64,000 nt of DNA. Source: Desulfomonile tiedjei (GTDB lineage Bacteria > Desulfobacterota > Desulfomonilia > Desulfomonilales > Desulfomonilaceae). Made by a program: the position numbers and the translations under genes. Shown in pieces: positions 27,484-36,358 of this stretch. Where the stretch lies: the NCBI GenBank assembly GCA_016218715.1, contig JACRDG010000032.1:372001-436000 (forward strand), given 5' to 3'. Under the pieces are notes generated by a model. It worked only from the letters and a program-made list of their open reading frames with translations. It had not been told where the DNA came from and made no database searches. Position 1 is the stretch's first letter; every line of letters starts with the position of its first letter.

Positions 27484-29520
27484 TCAGTGCGGGCGGAGGG
27501 ACGCATGGCTCCCGGGAAAGACCTCGGTAAAATGCGACAGGCTTGCGTCGGTGAAGGTGAGGTGGACCATGAGAGATTTTGCGTCAATAAATTTCCAACT
27601 CGGCCGCATAGGTATCTCGAAAAGCTTCCCTTCCGGATAGCTTCGTACCACCCGCATGTCCTTCTCCGTGAATCGGAAAGCGCCTGCCTGCTTCAGCGTC
27701 CGGCAATTTGTCCATCTGCCGCTCACGCAGATATCGTGGTACGGATATCCGACGGGTATCCCCGTGTACACCCAGAGCCTGTCCACGGCAACTCCCTCGA
27801 TTTTCTGGTTGTCCGCCTCCAGATCGGCCACTCTCCCCAGGACCGCATAGCCCGCTCCCTTGAACTGGCCCGCGTACTGGAGAAAGAATGCCTGCCGACG
27901 CTGGACCGTCGGCTTCGAGCCAACCATCCGTCGCAGGACCGGCCCTTCGGACGCAACAAATTCGGCCTTGTACCCTAAGAATTCACTGCACAGATGGCTG
28001 CCGGTGCTGAAGCGGTAATGGTGCGTCGAGCCGGGTTTCCGATATTCGGAAAACGCCTCTTCAACAAGCATGTTCCCCAGCTTTCGGTCCGGTGAGAAAC
28101 CGGCAGGCTGCACCATCTGGAGCGTCAGACCTGCGTGCATGCGAAAGAAAGCCGGCGTGTTCCAACTTCGAAGCGGGTAGCCGCACAGCACGTAAGAACC
28201 CTGGGGCACGAACCGCATCAGATCGGAGTGAAGCGCGTCCTCCAGCAGCTTCCGGTGAAAATGCTCCGCGTAGTTGTACTCGTGAATTACCGTTCTATTG
28301 GTCATGTAGTTGATACCACACACAACGATCCCCGCGGCGACGATCACGACCACGACGAGCTGCCGGACGGCCCCGCTGAATCGGCCCGCGCCCTGGTACG
28401 CCGCGGCAATCGCAGCGAGAGCTACCATCATCAGGCCGAAACTCGATACGTAGACCGGCAAATAGCCCAAGCCCCATTGCAGTTCACGCTGGTACTTCGC
28501 GGACAGCGTCACGATCAATGCCGGCAATAGCCAGAAACCCGTTCCCAGAACGAGCAGCGCCTTGATTGCATCGTGCCTTCGGTCTCGACCGCCAAGTCTG
28601 GAGCAGTCAGAGGCGAGCAGCCAGAGAATCGCCCACGCAACGCACATCACTGCCACATCGTTCGCGAAGTAGCTCCGTGCGAATTCGACCTCGGCTGCCC
28701 AGGATTCGAAGGCAGCGAAATAACTCAGCGGCACTGCGGCAAAGGCCTGTTTCAGGAAAGCCCAGAGCCATGCTTGCGGGGCAAAGTTGAGACTGGTTCC
28801 CTCGTAATGCGGAGCGAACTCTGCCCGCACGAACAGCATGATCCCCAGATTCACCACAGCCACGAGAAAGAACGGGGCGGTGGTCGCAGCCACTTTGCGC
28901 AGCGCCCTTCTTCCGAAATGCAGGTACGCCACTACGCCGTGCATGATCCAAAACGCGTAGAACGCCTCATACACCAGCAAGCAGCCAGCCCAACTCGCGA
29001 TGCTCAGGCCGAGAAAGACGGGTCGAGGGCTTCTCAGATAATGAACGAGAAGAATCAGCGATGCCAGGATGAGCGAGAACTCCACTTGCATGAGGAAATA
29101 GTAGGACATCACCGGGTCGTGATACGAGCGCAACTGAATGAACAGAGGCGGGAGTAACGCGGCCATTAAAGCCCAAGATCTCGAACCAGTGACGAGGCGC
29201 ACAAAATAACCGAAAAGTACAATATTGGCTACGACAAAGAGAACTGTGGCCGCCTTGTACAGATACTGATCCAAATAGTAAAAGACCGGGAAATAGTAGA
29301 CGACCAGCGGATACCAGCGGCCGCTGTGTATGTAGTCCACCACTGTGTTCCAGCAGACTTCCCCAAGGCTCATTTTCGACAGGAGACACAAGCCGCGCAG
29401 GGTCGATTCGCACCACGCGTCATCGCCCAGATAGGGGCTCTCCAAGACTGGCAAGAGACTGATAGCATTGACGAGAACAACCAGAAGCGCCACATACACG
29501 TGCAACCTGGGGCTGGACAT
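27484..29520 (-). CDS. polytopic membrane protein, probable GT-C-type glycosyltransferase
   Basis: The product is 678 residues with about 11-12 predicted membrane helices over the first ~430 residues, then a soluble C-terminal domain of ~230 residues. The first periplasmic loop carries an acidic pair in SPYLGDDAW. GT-C enzymes use such a pair to bind a polyprenyl-phosphate sugar. This layout is that of dolichol/undecaprenyl-phosphate-dependent transferases and related lipid A or arabinosyl-type enzymes. The family assignment is by architecture only. It is the last gene of the polysaccharide region and is transcribed against the preceding acyltransferase. Confidence 0.7.
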   Translation of the reverse strand: MSSPRLHVYVALLVVLVNAISLLPVLESPYLGDDAWCESTLRGLCLLSKMSLGEVCWNTVVDYIHSGRWYPLVVYYFPVFYYLDQYLYKAATVLFVVANIVLFGYFVRLVTGSRSWALMAALLPPLFIQLRSYHDPVMSYYFLMQVEFSLILASLILLVHYLRSPRPVFLGLSIASWAGCLLVYEAFYAFWIMHGVVAYLHFGRRALRKVAATTAPFFLVAVVNLGIMLFVRAEFAPHYEGTSLNFAPQAWLWAFLKQAFAAVPLSYFAAFESWAAEVEFARSYFANDVAVMCVAWAILWLLASDCSRLGGRDRRHDAIKALLVLGTGFWLLPALIVTLSAKYQRELQWGLGYLPVYVSSFGLMMVALAAIAAAYQGAGRFSGAVRQLVVVVIVAAGIVVCGINYMTNRTVIHEYNYAEHFHRKLLEDALHSDLMRFVPQGSYVLCGYPLRSWNTPAFFRMHAGLTLQMVQPAGFSPDRKLGNMLVEEAFSEYRKPGSTHHYRFSTGSHLCSEFLGYKAEFVASEGPVLRRMVGSKPTVQRRQAFFLQYAGQFKGAGYAVLGRVADLEADNQKIEGVAVDRLWVYTGIPVGYPYHDICVSGRWTNCRTLKQAGAFRFTEKDMRVVRSYPEGKLFEIPMRPSWKFIDAKSLMVHLTFTDASLSHFTEVFPGSHASLRPH

Positions 29521-29901
29521 CCGAGAGATTCCTCCACCTCGTCGCTGGGGGCGGCATTTGGTTGTCGCACAATAGATGCCGCAGCATACTTCACCCGCTC
29601 CTCTCGGTCAAGGCCAATCTTGGGGCTCAGTAAGCTTTCGACATCGTGACAATCGGCAAGCGCTTGATAATGACCTCCGATATGGTACAATATCTAGGTA
29701 GAGGATTATCACATCTCTTTGTGGCCGCGGGTCACCGTTGGTGCAACGAGGCCGGCACTTCGGATCGAGTCTCGGTGATCGCTTTGCGATGTTCCCTTGC
29801 TTGGGCCGGCCGCAGACAGGAATGGTAACCATTCTCCGGGACAAACACAGTCCCCCGGAATGACGATGGAGACGACCACCCGGAATAGAAAGGGCGGTGT
29901 C
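29521..29901. other. upstream region of the 77-residue protein gene
   Basis: No convincing gene is seen here. The stretch contains a predicted plus-strand promoter at 29664-29691, which would give a leader of about 200 nt. Confidence 0.35.
29664..29691 (+). promoter_or_regulatory. sigma70-type promoter
   Basis: -35 TTGATA (29664-29669), a 16-bp spacer and -10 TACAAT (29686-29691), five of six matches in each box. The nearest downstream gene starts at 29902. Confidence 0.45.
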
Positions 29902-30135
29902 ATGGGCTCATCTTTCCAGATCGTATTGACAGGGATCCAGTTTCGGCAAGACCGGCAGGGCGTCAGGGACAACTTGGCGAAGCTGTTCAAGTGCGAGCCG
30001 GAGCGTATCGAGCAGTTGTTAGCCAGTGCTCCCGTAGCAATCAAGAGCCGCGTGAGCATGGAAATGGCCCTGAAGTACCAGCAGGCAATCCAGAAGGCCG
30101 GTGCGGAGTGCATCGTGAAGGCCTGCGACGAATAG
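29902..30135 (+). CDS. small alpha/beta protein of unknown function
   Basis: The product is 77 residues. The start is ATG 29902 with AAAGGG upstream; open frame continues upstream but without a site. The pattern is a short strand (FQIVLTGI), then VRDNLAKLFKCEPERIEQLL, then IKSRVSMEMALKYQQAIQKA and a last strand (ECIVKACDE). From memory this resembles a module attached to the N-terminus of some membrane proteins in proteobacteria; here it stands alone. No function can be assigned. Confidence 0.65.
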   Translation: MGSSFQIVLTGIQFRQDRQGVRDNLAKLFKCEPERIEQLLASAPVAIKSRVSMEMALKYQQAIQKAGAECIVKACDE

Positions 30136-30245
30136 ACCCGAGAGTTCTGCTGGCTCGCCGGTCGTGCAGCGTGGACCGGGAGCGACGGGGCTTGCAAGGC
30201 CTGCCACCAGGTCCCCTGCCGTCAGAACGCCGACGTGGGGAAGAA

Positions 30246-30773
30246 TCAGTATTCGATCCCCTCCATTGCCGGAATCCCTTGGTCAAACGGGTGCTTGATC
30301 TTTTTCATCTCGAGAACGAGGTCGGCGCGTCTCACGATCTCCGGCTGGGCGTATCGTCCCGTGAGGAGCAGTTCCATCCCTTCCGGTTTCGCATCGATAA
30401 ACTCCAGCACATCCTTGACGTCAATGAGGCCCATGGAAACGGCCACATTGATCTCGTCGAGTACGATCACACCATAATCTCCGCTAAGCATTGCCGTTCG
30501 GGCCTCCTGGAGAGCCTGTTGTGCGAGGAGCCTATCTCGTGCCTCCCCGCCGCTCTTCCGGATGAATCCCTTCCTTCCCATGGGTTTAATGGTGAGCAGT
30601 GGTGCGACGGCCTCTGCAGAGAAGTGTTCGCCGGATGTGTGTGGCGCCTTAAGAAACTGAACCATAAAGACGCGGAGCCCTCGGTCGACGGCTCGCAATG
30701 CCAGGCCGAGGGCTGCGGTGGTCTTGCCTTTGCCCTCGCCCGTAATGACTTGAATCGTGCCTGTTTCGTTCAT
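30246..30773 (-). CDS. cobO: cob(I)yrinic acid a,c-diamide adenosyltransferase
   Basis: This 175-residue CobA/CobO/BtuR-type enzyme adenosylates cob(I)alamin precursors with ATP. It has the P-loop GEGKGKTTAALGLALRA at the N-terminus and the acidic strand YGVIVLDEINVAVSMGL. The C-terminal RRADLVLEMKKIKHPFDQGI is also typical. Length matches the family. No other cobalamin gene is in the window, so it probably serves salvage or feeds B12-dependent enzymes encoded elsewhere. Confidence 0.93.
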   Translation of the reverse strand: MNETGTIQVITGEGKGKTTAALGLALRAVDRGLRVFMVQFLKAPHTSGEHFSAEAVAPLLTIKPMGRKGFIRKSGGEARDRLLAQQALQEARTAMLSGDYGVIVLDEINVAVSMGLIDVKDVLEFIDAKPEGMELLLTGRYAQPEIVRRADLVLEMKKIKHPFDQGIPAMEGIEY

Positions 30774-31209
30774 CTGGGCCTACAGCAAGGATGTTGAACA
30801 TCGTTATATATGAGCGCATCAAGAGTGTCAATCGAGTCCCCTTCCTGATTACCCGGTACCGCAAACACGGTGTCCTGACTCTGGGTCCGTGTCCAGGGTG
30901 GTTCAATGGGGCCGGCATCTTTTCGGTGGCCGAACCCAGGTTGCTTGTATGGGTACCACTTCTGGGCAAGTCAGCAGTGGCACTCTGACCCGCGGGTTCG
31001 TGAAGGGGAGGAAGCATACTCGACCGTATTTGTGAAACGCAGCACTCAGCGCGGCCGTTGCTCTCGCGCGGGTGTTAAGGGCCTTGAAGGACACAGCGAT
31101 CGTGTGTTAATCCTGATCGGAGTCGTGGGTGCCCGGGTCATCCGACTCTTCTGCTGGGCCCGGCCGTATCCGCCACAAAGAATCCACTGCGTACGAGGGA
31201 GTTCTCTGT
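30774..31209. repeat. repeat-bearing spacer
   Basis: Positions 30907-30960 hold a shortened copy of the repeat at 43971-44070, sharing the GGGGCCGGCATCTT start and the GTATGGGTACCA end. Positions 31022-31048 hold CCGTATTTGTGAAACGCAGC, a unit also seen at 38723-38765. No gene is visible. Confidence 0.45.
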
Positions 31210-31782
31210 ATGAAAATAGTAGCCATCCTGGGCAGTCCGCGAGCGAAGAGTAACAGCACCGCGCTAGCTCGGACTATTCTGCATCAGGCCGCGGAGCAGG
31301 GCGCGGAAACTCAAGAGTTTCTGCTCAACAAACTGGAATTCAAGGGGTGCCAGGGTTGCGAGACCTGCAAGACCAAGCTCGACCACTGCGTTGTGAAGGA
31401 CGAGCTTGGCCCTGTTCTGGAGGCTGTCAAGGCGGCCGACGCGGTGATCCTGGCATCACCGAACTACTTCGGAGAGGTGTCCGGGCAATTCAAGTCCTTT
31501 TTCGACCGGACCTATTCCTGGCTCAATCCGGATTTCAGCAGCCGGCTGATTCCGGGAAAGGCTTCGGTCTTTGTGTTTGCACAGGGGCAACCCAGCCTGG
31601 ACATGTATAGGGACGTGCACGCACGCTACGAAATGTGGCTCAAGCGCTTCGGCTTCGCCCGGAACTACCTGCTGCGCATGAACGGCCCGCGTGCCGCCGA
31701 CTCCGTGTCTCAAAGGCCGGATTTGGTCGGTCAGGCGGAAGAGATCGCGCACGAGCTTATAGGCGGATCGAAGCAGGCTTGA
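31210..31782 (+). CDS. NAD(P)H/FMN-dependent flavodoxin-fold reductase with cysteine motif
   Basis: This 190-residue flavodoxin-like protein has the FMN phosphate loop GSPRAKSNSTALA after the first strand. A second motif, SPNYFGEVSGQFKSFFDRTY, is typical of NADPH-dependent FMN reductases and iron-sulfur flavoproteins. A compact Cys motif (GCQGCETCKTKLDHC) sits where iron-sulfur flavoproteins bind a cluster. It probably carries out low-potential redox chemistry in an anaerobe. ATG 31210 has GAGGGAG 8 nt upstream. Confidence 0.88.
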   Translation: MKIVAILGSPRAKSNSTALARTILHQAAEQGAETQEFLLNKLEFKGCQGCETCKTKLDHCVVKDELGPVLEAVKAADAVILASPNYFGEVSGQFKSFFDRTYSWLNPDFSSRLIPGKASVFVFAQGQPSLDMYRDVHARYEMWLKRFGFARNYLLRMNGPRAADSVSQRPDLVGQAEEIAHELIGGSKQA

Positions 31783-31914
31783 GACCCGGTTCCGCACCTT
31801 GGGAAACGCGCGCACTTATGGACGCCGCATCGGCCCCATGCCTACTCCTTTGAACCGGCAAAGGACCGATGCCCCGTGAATTCATGTTGTTGTGCGTCGA
31901 GCCCCGGGGCTGTG

Positions 31915-32175
31915 CTACCGGGCACACCACCCGCCCCGGCGGTGGCAGCGCCAAGGCTTCATCCACCTGCATCTCACCCCGCGATACGTCTGCCAACAAC
32001 AATAGCACGAAGGATCCCACCGTGCGAATTGGACCGGTGCGCTCGACGCGTCGGGACCATCGAACGTCGTCACTGCAACTTCTCCATTGTTCACAAAGGA
32101 AAGAGGAGCGGCATGAGCCACTCCAAGCAGAGCGAGGCCCAGGATCGCAAGTGCCAGTACGATGACTTTTTTCAC
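31915..32175 (-). CDS. small secreted Trp/Cys-rich protein
   Basis: The product is 86 residues starting at GTG 32175, directly after GGGGGAGG. A classical signal peptide with Ala-x-Ala cleavage (GVAHA-AP) leaves a mature peptide of ~64 residues. The last 35 contain six cysteines and four tryptophans together with many arginines (CYCCWQTYRGVRCRW). The composition suggests a disulfide-stabilised or metal-binding envelope peptide. I do not recognise a family. Confidence 0.7.
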   Translation of the reverse strand: MKKVIVLALAILGLALLGVAHAAPLSFVNNGEVAVTTFDGPDASSAPVQFARWDPSCYCCWQTYRGVRCRWMKPWRCHRRGGWCAR

Positions 32176-32664
32176 GTGTTCCTCCCCCGGTTGGCAGCAT
32201 CATCTGGTGCAGCCGGTTGTTCATCGTAGGTTGGACGAAGAGAAAACCGCTTTGTTAAGTTGCCTTTGAGAATGAGGAATCGCCACTGCTCGCCGGAACC
32301 TTGCCTGCCCATCTGCCGGCCTGCCGCACCCGGCGAAACCTCCGAATCGCCGCGAGCGCCGTGCCGACAGCAGGCTGCGGCGGCAATCTTCCTTCATGAC
32401 CCTGCCGTCAAATTTCAGTCTACGGTATTGGCAACACCCCGTCAATCACTGTCTTGGCTCGCTCGCAGGCGCAGCGCAACCAAGCCACTGCTCAGACTCT
32501 TGACGCACGGGACCATGGTGAGGTACGCTGGGAAAGCGGTGGAGAACCCGCCTGGCGCATTTCACCTTCATGCAACAGGACGACGTTGAATATGGCGGGT
32601 AATCGTTCACCGGGCGAACCACGTTCAGGCGTTGAGGCGTGGCGAGAGATTACACCGAGGGAGT
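32176..32664. other. intergenic region without a recognised feature
   Basis: The two neighbours are transcribed divergently from here. No gene, terminator or strong promoter was found. A weak TTGACG box at 32497 lacks a matching -10. Confidence 0.35.
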
Positions 32665-33114
32665 ATGAAGACACTAGTAAACCCTTACAGAGACGGAGGT
32701 TGCTTCTTTTGCGGCTCCGCGAATCTTCAGGGACTGAGACTGACTTTCCAGGAAACGGAAACCGAACCGAACGAGCTAGTGTGCCGATGGGTGCCTTCCC
32801 CGGTTTACAAGGGCTTCGGGACGGTGCTGCACGGAGGGATCCAGAGCGGCTTGTTTGACGAGATCATGGGTTGGACTACCCTGCATCTCACTCGCGAGGT
32901 CGCGGTCACCGCGTCCCTCGATGTGAAGTTTGTCAGGCCGCTCCATGTTGACCAGCAAATAGAGGTCCGATGCCGCATAGAGTCGCGGAATGGAGCCAGA
33001 GTCAATCTGGCGGCCGAAATTAAGAACAGCAAAGGCGAAATTTGTACAACAGCGACAGGGACCTATGTCATCATGACCCGTGAACGGTTCAAACGCGCGG
33101 TGGGTGAAGAGTAG
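32665..33114 (+). CDS. PaaI-type hotdog thioesterase
   Basis: This 149-residue single-hotdog protein has the N-terminal CFFCGSANLQGLRL (a CxxC motif common in this subgroup). The active-site segment GTVLHGGIQSGLFDEIMGW has the HGG and acidic residue of PaaI thioesterases. It would hydrolyse short or aromatic acyl-CoA thioesters. ATG 32665 has GAGG 4 nt upstream. It lies 88 bp before the NifX-like gene and may be cotranscribed with it. Confidence 0.87.
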   Translation: MKTLVNPYRDGGCFFCGSANLQGLRLTFQETETEPNELVCRWVPSPVYKGFGTVLHGGIQSGLFDEIMGWTTLHLTREVAVTASLDVKFVRPLHVDQQIEVRCRIESRNGARVNLAAEIKNSKGEICTTATGTYVIMTRERFKRAVGEE

Positions 33115-33202
33115 GCCCTTACCGAGGTCCAAGCTGAAACGGCGGGCCGTCCGATGTGGAAGCCTGGCCTGCCGCTCAAACTGTCGAAAGAGGAGATTAC
33201 CC

Positions 33203-33586
33203 ATGATAGTCTGTTTTCCCGCTGAAATATTACAAGGCATCAACAGCACGGTGTACGGGCATTTCGGTTCAGCTCCGGGCTTTGTCATCGTCAATACCGA
33301 GGATATGAGTTTGAAGGAGATTCAAAACGGCGACCAGCACCATGCTCACGGCATGTGCCAACCGTTGAAAGCTTTGGGCGGACAGAAAGTCGATGCGGTC
33401 GTCGTGGCGGCCATAGGTATGGGAGCATTGATGGGCCTCCAGGCTCAGGGCGTTCGGGTGTACCGGGCCGTCGAGGGGACGGTGCGCGAGAACGTCGACC
33501 TCATGCAACGGGGAGTACTCCCGCAGTTCGAGGCCAAGTTCACGTGTGCCGGTCACGCTGGCGGGGGATGCGCAGGCCACCACTAG
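33203..33586 (+). CDS. dinitrogenase iron-molybdenum cofactor (NifX/NafY-like) domain protein
   Basis: This 127-residue protein starts at ATG 33203 behind AGAGGAGA. The fold signature is STVYGHFGSAPGFVIVNTED followed by HGMCQPLKALGG and VVAAIGMGALMGL. The C-terminus is His/Cys-rich (CAGHAGGGCAGHH), likely for metal binding. Stand-alone proteins of this family are common in anaerobes and are thought to carry metal clusters. Nothing here ties it to nitrogen fixation. Confidence 0.88.
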   Translation: MIVCFPAEILQGINSTVYGHFGSAPGFVIVNTEDMSLKEIQNGDQHHAHGMCQPLKALGGQKVDAVVVAAIGMGALMGLQAQGVRVYRAVEGTVRENVDLMQRGVLPQFEAKFTCAGHAGGGCAGHH

Positions 33587-33804
33587 GCACTATTGTTACC
33601 GCATCGAGCTGTTATACTGGCGGAAAAGACCTTTTGCCGATAGGGACATTCTAGGCAGGTCTCGATCCGGGGTGGGGATTGGTGGGACAGGCATCTTGCC
33701 TGTCCTTTCTTCATGGACAGTCCCGGGAACCGAGGGACTGCCCGGCCCTGCTCCCTGAAATTCATGACCGAACTTGCGAAAAGAAGCACGAAGGAGCGCC
33801 TGAC
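33587..33804. repeat. hairpin and dispersed repeat unit upstream of the CoA-disulfide reductase
   Basis: A perfect 9-bp hairpin with loop TCT occupies 33686-33706 (GGACAGGCA and its complement). Positions 33754-33789 match 38511-38546 at 33 of 36 bases in the same orientation, and each copy follows a similar hairpin. Confidence 0.6.
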
Positions 33805-35502
33805 ATGCAGATCAAGCTTGTCATCATCGGCGGCGTGGCAGGTGGGGCCACGGCTGCAGCGAGAGCCCGCAGGCTGAACGAACATGCGGAAATCATTCTC
33901 TTCGAGCGCGGGGAGCACATCTCCTTCGCAAACTGTGGGCTCCCTTACTACATCGGCGGAGTCATTGCGGAACGCAAGAACCTCTTGATCACCACCAAGA
34001 AAGCCTTTTCGAAACGCTATCGCATAGATGTGCGCATCAATGCTGAAGTCGTGGCCATCGATAGGCCGAACAAAGAGTTAGTCGTCCGAAACCTTGTTTC
34101 AGGGGAACAATACCGAGAATCTTACGATAAGATCATTCTCGCTCCTGGAGCGGAACCTATCAGACCCCCGATACCGGGAATCGACCTGGACGGGATCTTT
34201 CACCTCCGAGACATCCCCGACTCGGACCGCATCAAGGCGATGCTCGACCAGGGGAAGCCCGAGACGGCCGTAGTGGTCGGCGGTGGTTTCATCGGCCTGG
34301 AAATGGCGGAAAACCTGGTAGGTCGCGGGGTGAAGACCACGGTCGTCGAAATGGCCGAACAGGTCATGACGCCCCTGGACCCTGAAGTGGCGGCCATGGT
34401 TCATGCCCATCTGAAGGAGAACGGCGTAATCCTCGAACTGGGTCAGCGGGTGGAATCCTTCCGCCGGGACCACGGCAGCCTCGTGGTCGCGACGGGGCAG
34501 GGCAAGGAACTCCCGTGCGATATGATCGTCTCAGCCATTGGGGTGAAGCCGGAGAACAAACTTGCCAAGGCGGGAGGTCTCGAATTGGGACCGCGAGGTC
34601 ATATCCGGGTTGATGCGGCTATGAGGACTTCGGATCCGGACATCTACGCGGTGGGAGACGCCGTGGAGATCAGGGACCTGGTTACCGGTTTGCCCGCCAC
34701 AGTCGCGCTGGCCGGCCCCGCGAACAAGCAGGGGAGAATCGCCGCCGACAACGTCATGGGTCGGAAATCGCTTTACAACGGGGTCCTCGGGTCATCGATC
34801 GTGAAAGTCTTCAAGCTGAGCGTCGCGGGAACGGGCGCCAATGAGAAGACCCTCGTGAAACACGGGATTCCTTACCGAGTAAGTTATACGCACTCCGGTT
34901 CACACGCCTCCTATTATCCGGGAGCGGCGCCGATGGCGATCAAGCTGATCTTTTCTCCCGAAGAAGGGAGGATTCTGGGCGCTCAGATTGTCGGAGAGGA
35001 AGGAGTGGACAAGCGGATAGACATTGTGGCTACCGCGATCCACGGTGGCATGACCGTCTTCGACCTCGAGGAGTTGGAACTGGCCTATGCCCCGCCGTAC
35101 TCATCGGCAAAGGACCCGATCAACATGGCGGGATTTGTGTCCGCCAATATCGTGAAGGGGGACGCGGAGGCAGTCCAGTGGCACGAGTATCCGGAACTCC
35201 GCAAGCGAGGCGCTGTGCTTGTGGATCTGCGGTCCAAGAAAGAAATCGAAGCAGCGGGAAGCATACCGGGGGCTCTGCACATTCCCCTGGACGAACTGAG
35301 GGACTCGCTCGAGAGCCTCGATAAAGAAAAGGAGCACATCCTCTTTTGCGCTGTCGGCATGCGAGGTTATCTGGCTCATCGAATCCTGAGGCAAAACGGG
35401 TTGAGGTCGTGGAACCTGAGTGGTGGTTACCGAACGTTTATCGCCGCCAGGGAAGAGATCATGCGAGAGTCCCCGGACGAGGAACTCTGGCTCAGCGAGT
35501 AG
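33805..35502 (+). CDS. CoA-disulfide reductase / polysulfide reductase with C-terminal rhodanese domain
   Basis: The product is 565 residues. The N-terminal FAD motif is GGVAGGATAAARARR. The redox cysteine (Cys44) lies in SFANCGLPYY, as in CoA-disulfide reductases, and a second nucleotide motif is VVVGGGFIGLEMAENLVGRG. After ~residue 450 comes a rhodanese domain with active-site Cys515 in FCAVGMRG. Fusions of this type reduce CoA disulfide or CoA-persulfide/polysulfide using NAD(P)H. They occur in sulfur-metabolising anaerobes. The start is ATG 33805 with AAGGAG 8 nt upstream. Confidence 0.93.
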   Translation: MQIKLVIIGGVAGGATAAARARRLNEHAEIILFERGEHISFANCGLPYYIGGVIAERKNLLITTKKAFSKRYRIDVRINAEVVAIDRPNKELVVRNLVSGEQYRESYDKIILAPGAEPIRPPIPGIDLDGIFHLRDIPDSDRIKAMLDQGKPETAVVVGGGFIGLEMAENLVGRGVKTTVVEMAEQVMTPLDPEVAAMVHAHLKENGVILELGQRVESFRRDHGSLVVATGQGKELPCDMIVSAIGVKPENKLAKAGGLELGPRGHIRVDAAMRTSDPDIYAVGDAVEIRDLVTGLPATVALAGPANKQGRIAADNVMGRKSLYNGVLGSSIVKVFKLSVAGTGANEKTLVKHGIPYRVSYTHSGSHASYYPGAAPMAIKLIFSPEEGRILGAQIVGEEGVDKRIDIVATAIHGGMTVFDLEELELAYAPPYSSAKDPINMAGFVSANIVKGDAEAVQWHEYPELRKRGAVLVDLRSKKEIEAAGSIPGALHIPLDELRDSLESLDKEKEHILFCAVGMRGYLAHRILRQNGLRSWNLSGGYRTFIAAREEIMRESPDEELWLSE

Positions 35503-35546
35503 CACCGGGCACTGCGGCGACACCAAGTCGCAATCCCAAAAGCAAA

Positions 35547-35586
35547 GCTGGAGAGACCTTCTTTGGGCAAAGCGGGTCTCCCCAGC
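35547..35586. terminator. inverted repeat, probable weak terminator
   Basis: GCTGGAGAGACC (35547-35558) pairs with GGTCTCCCCAGC (35575-35586), 11 of 12 positions. Only a short T-rich stretch follows (TTATTT). It lies between the convergent ends of the reductase gene and the gene at 35612. Confidence 0.5.
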
Positions 35587-35611
35587 TTATTTCGTTGAAA
35601 CTGAATCGGTA

Positions 35612-36073
35612 TTATCCGGCAGACTCGGGGATCGCCGAAGGGGGCTGGCGTTTCGTCAATCCTTTCGACCTCAAGAGCTGCAACCGCTTCTTGACCGCCT
35701 CTTTGTTCCGATCCGTGAGTAGGTCAGCAATTTCACGGTTGCTCATCGGCACGGTCAGAACAACCAGGTCTTCCCTCAGCGTCCAGGCTTTGGGCGAGGT
35801 ATTCCTCTTGAGACCCATAAGGACCTTCAGCTCCTTGGAGTTGAACTGTCGCAGCAGCGAATGACTCTCTCTGATCTGGTCGAGGCGCCGTTTCAACGCC
35901 GCGTCGACAGGCGGGGGCGGAACGTAGTAATTATCGTCGGGCTCGAACTCAGTGGCCGGTTCCCCCTCGAGCCACGTTTCGAAATCCTTGTCATCGGCCC
36001 ACCACGGCTCGTCGAGACTCGTTCGAGCAGCCTCCGTCTTAATCCTTTTCCCTTTGCGTTCTTTGTTACCCAC
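35612..36073 (-). CDS. hypothetical protein with C-terminal winged-helix-like segment
   Basis: The product is 153 residues, starting at GTG 36073 behind AGAGGGA. The N-terminal half is acidic and probably disordered. The C-terminal ~50 residues (VPMSNREIADLLTDRNKEAV, then KRLQLLRSKGL) look like a helix-turn-helix in which one helix ends in the RLQLLRSKGL pattern common to winged-helix regulators. Its target is unknown. I do not recognise the full-length family. Confidence 0.6.
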   Translation of the reverse strand: MGNKERKGKRIKTEAARTSLDEPWWADDKDFETWLEGEPATEFEPDDNYYVPPPPVDAALKRRLDQIRESHSLLRQFNSKELKVLMGLKRNTSPKAWTLREDLVVLTVPMSNREIADLLTDRNKEAVKKRLQLLRSKGLTKRQPPSAIPESAG

Positions 36074-36358
36074 AGCGTCCCTCTCTTCCCTTCCGTGTTA
36101 GTGAAGTAGCTTCGAGGAAACACTGTGTCAAGCCAAAATGTTCACAAAGAAGCACCTGACCTAACCTCGCGTATCATTAATTTCGGCATCTGGGGCCGTT
36201 GAGCAGCCATGATCAGGATTCATTAAGAGGGGCAAAAAAAATCGTGCCCGCAATAATGCTATAGGACGCTCGCAGAGCCACTCGGCCGACACTTCGGGTG
36301 CAAGAATCCGCGCCGTTCAAGACCGTTCATCATCGAGGCCCCGCGACTCGGATGCCCG

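Noticed and set aside
33203-33586. Evidence for nitrogen fixation
   Set aside because: A NifX/NafY-like domain alone is widespread in non-fixing anaerobes; no nif structural or assembly genes are in the window.
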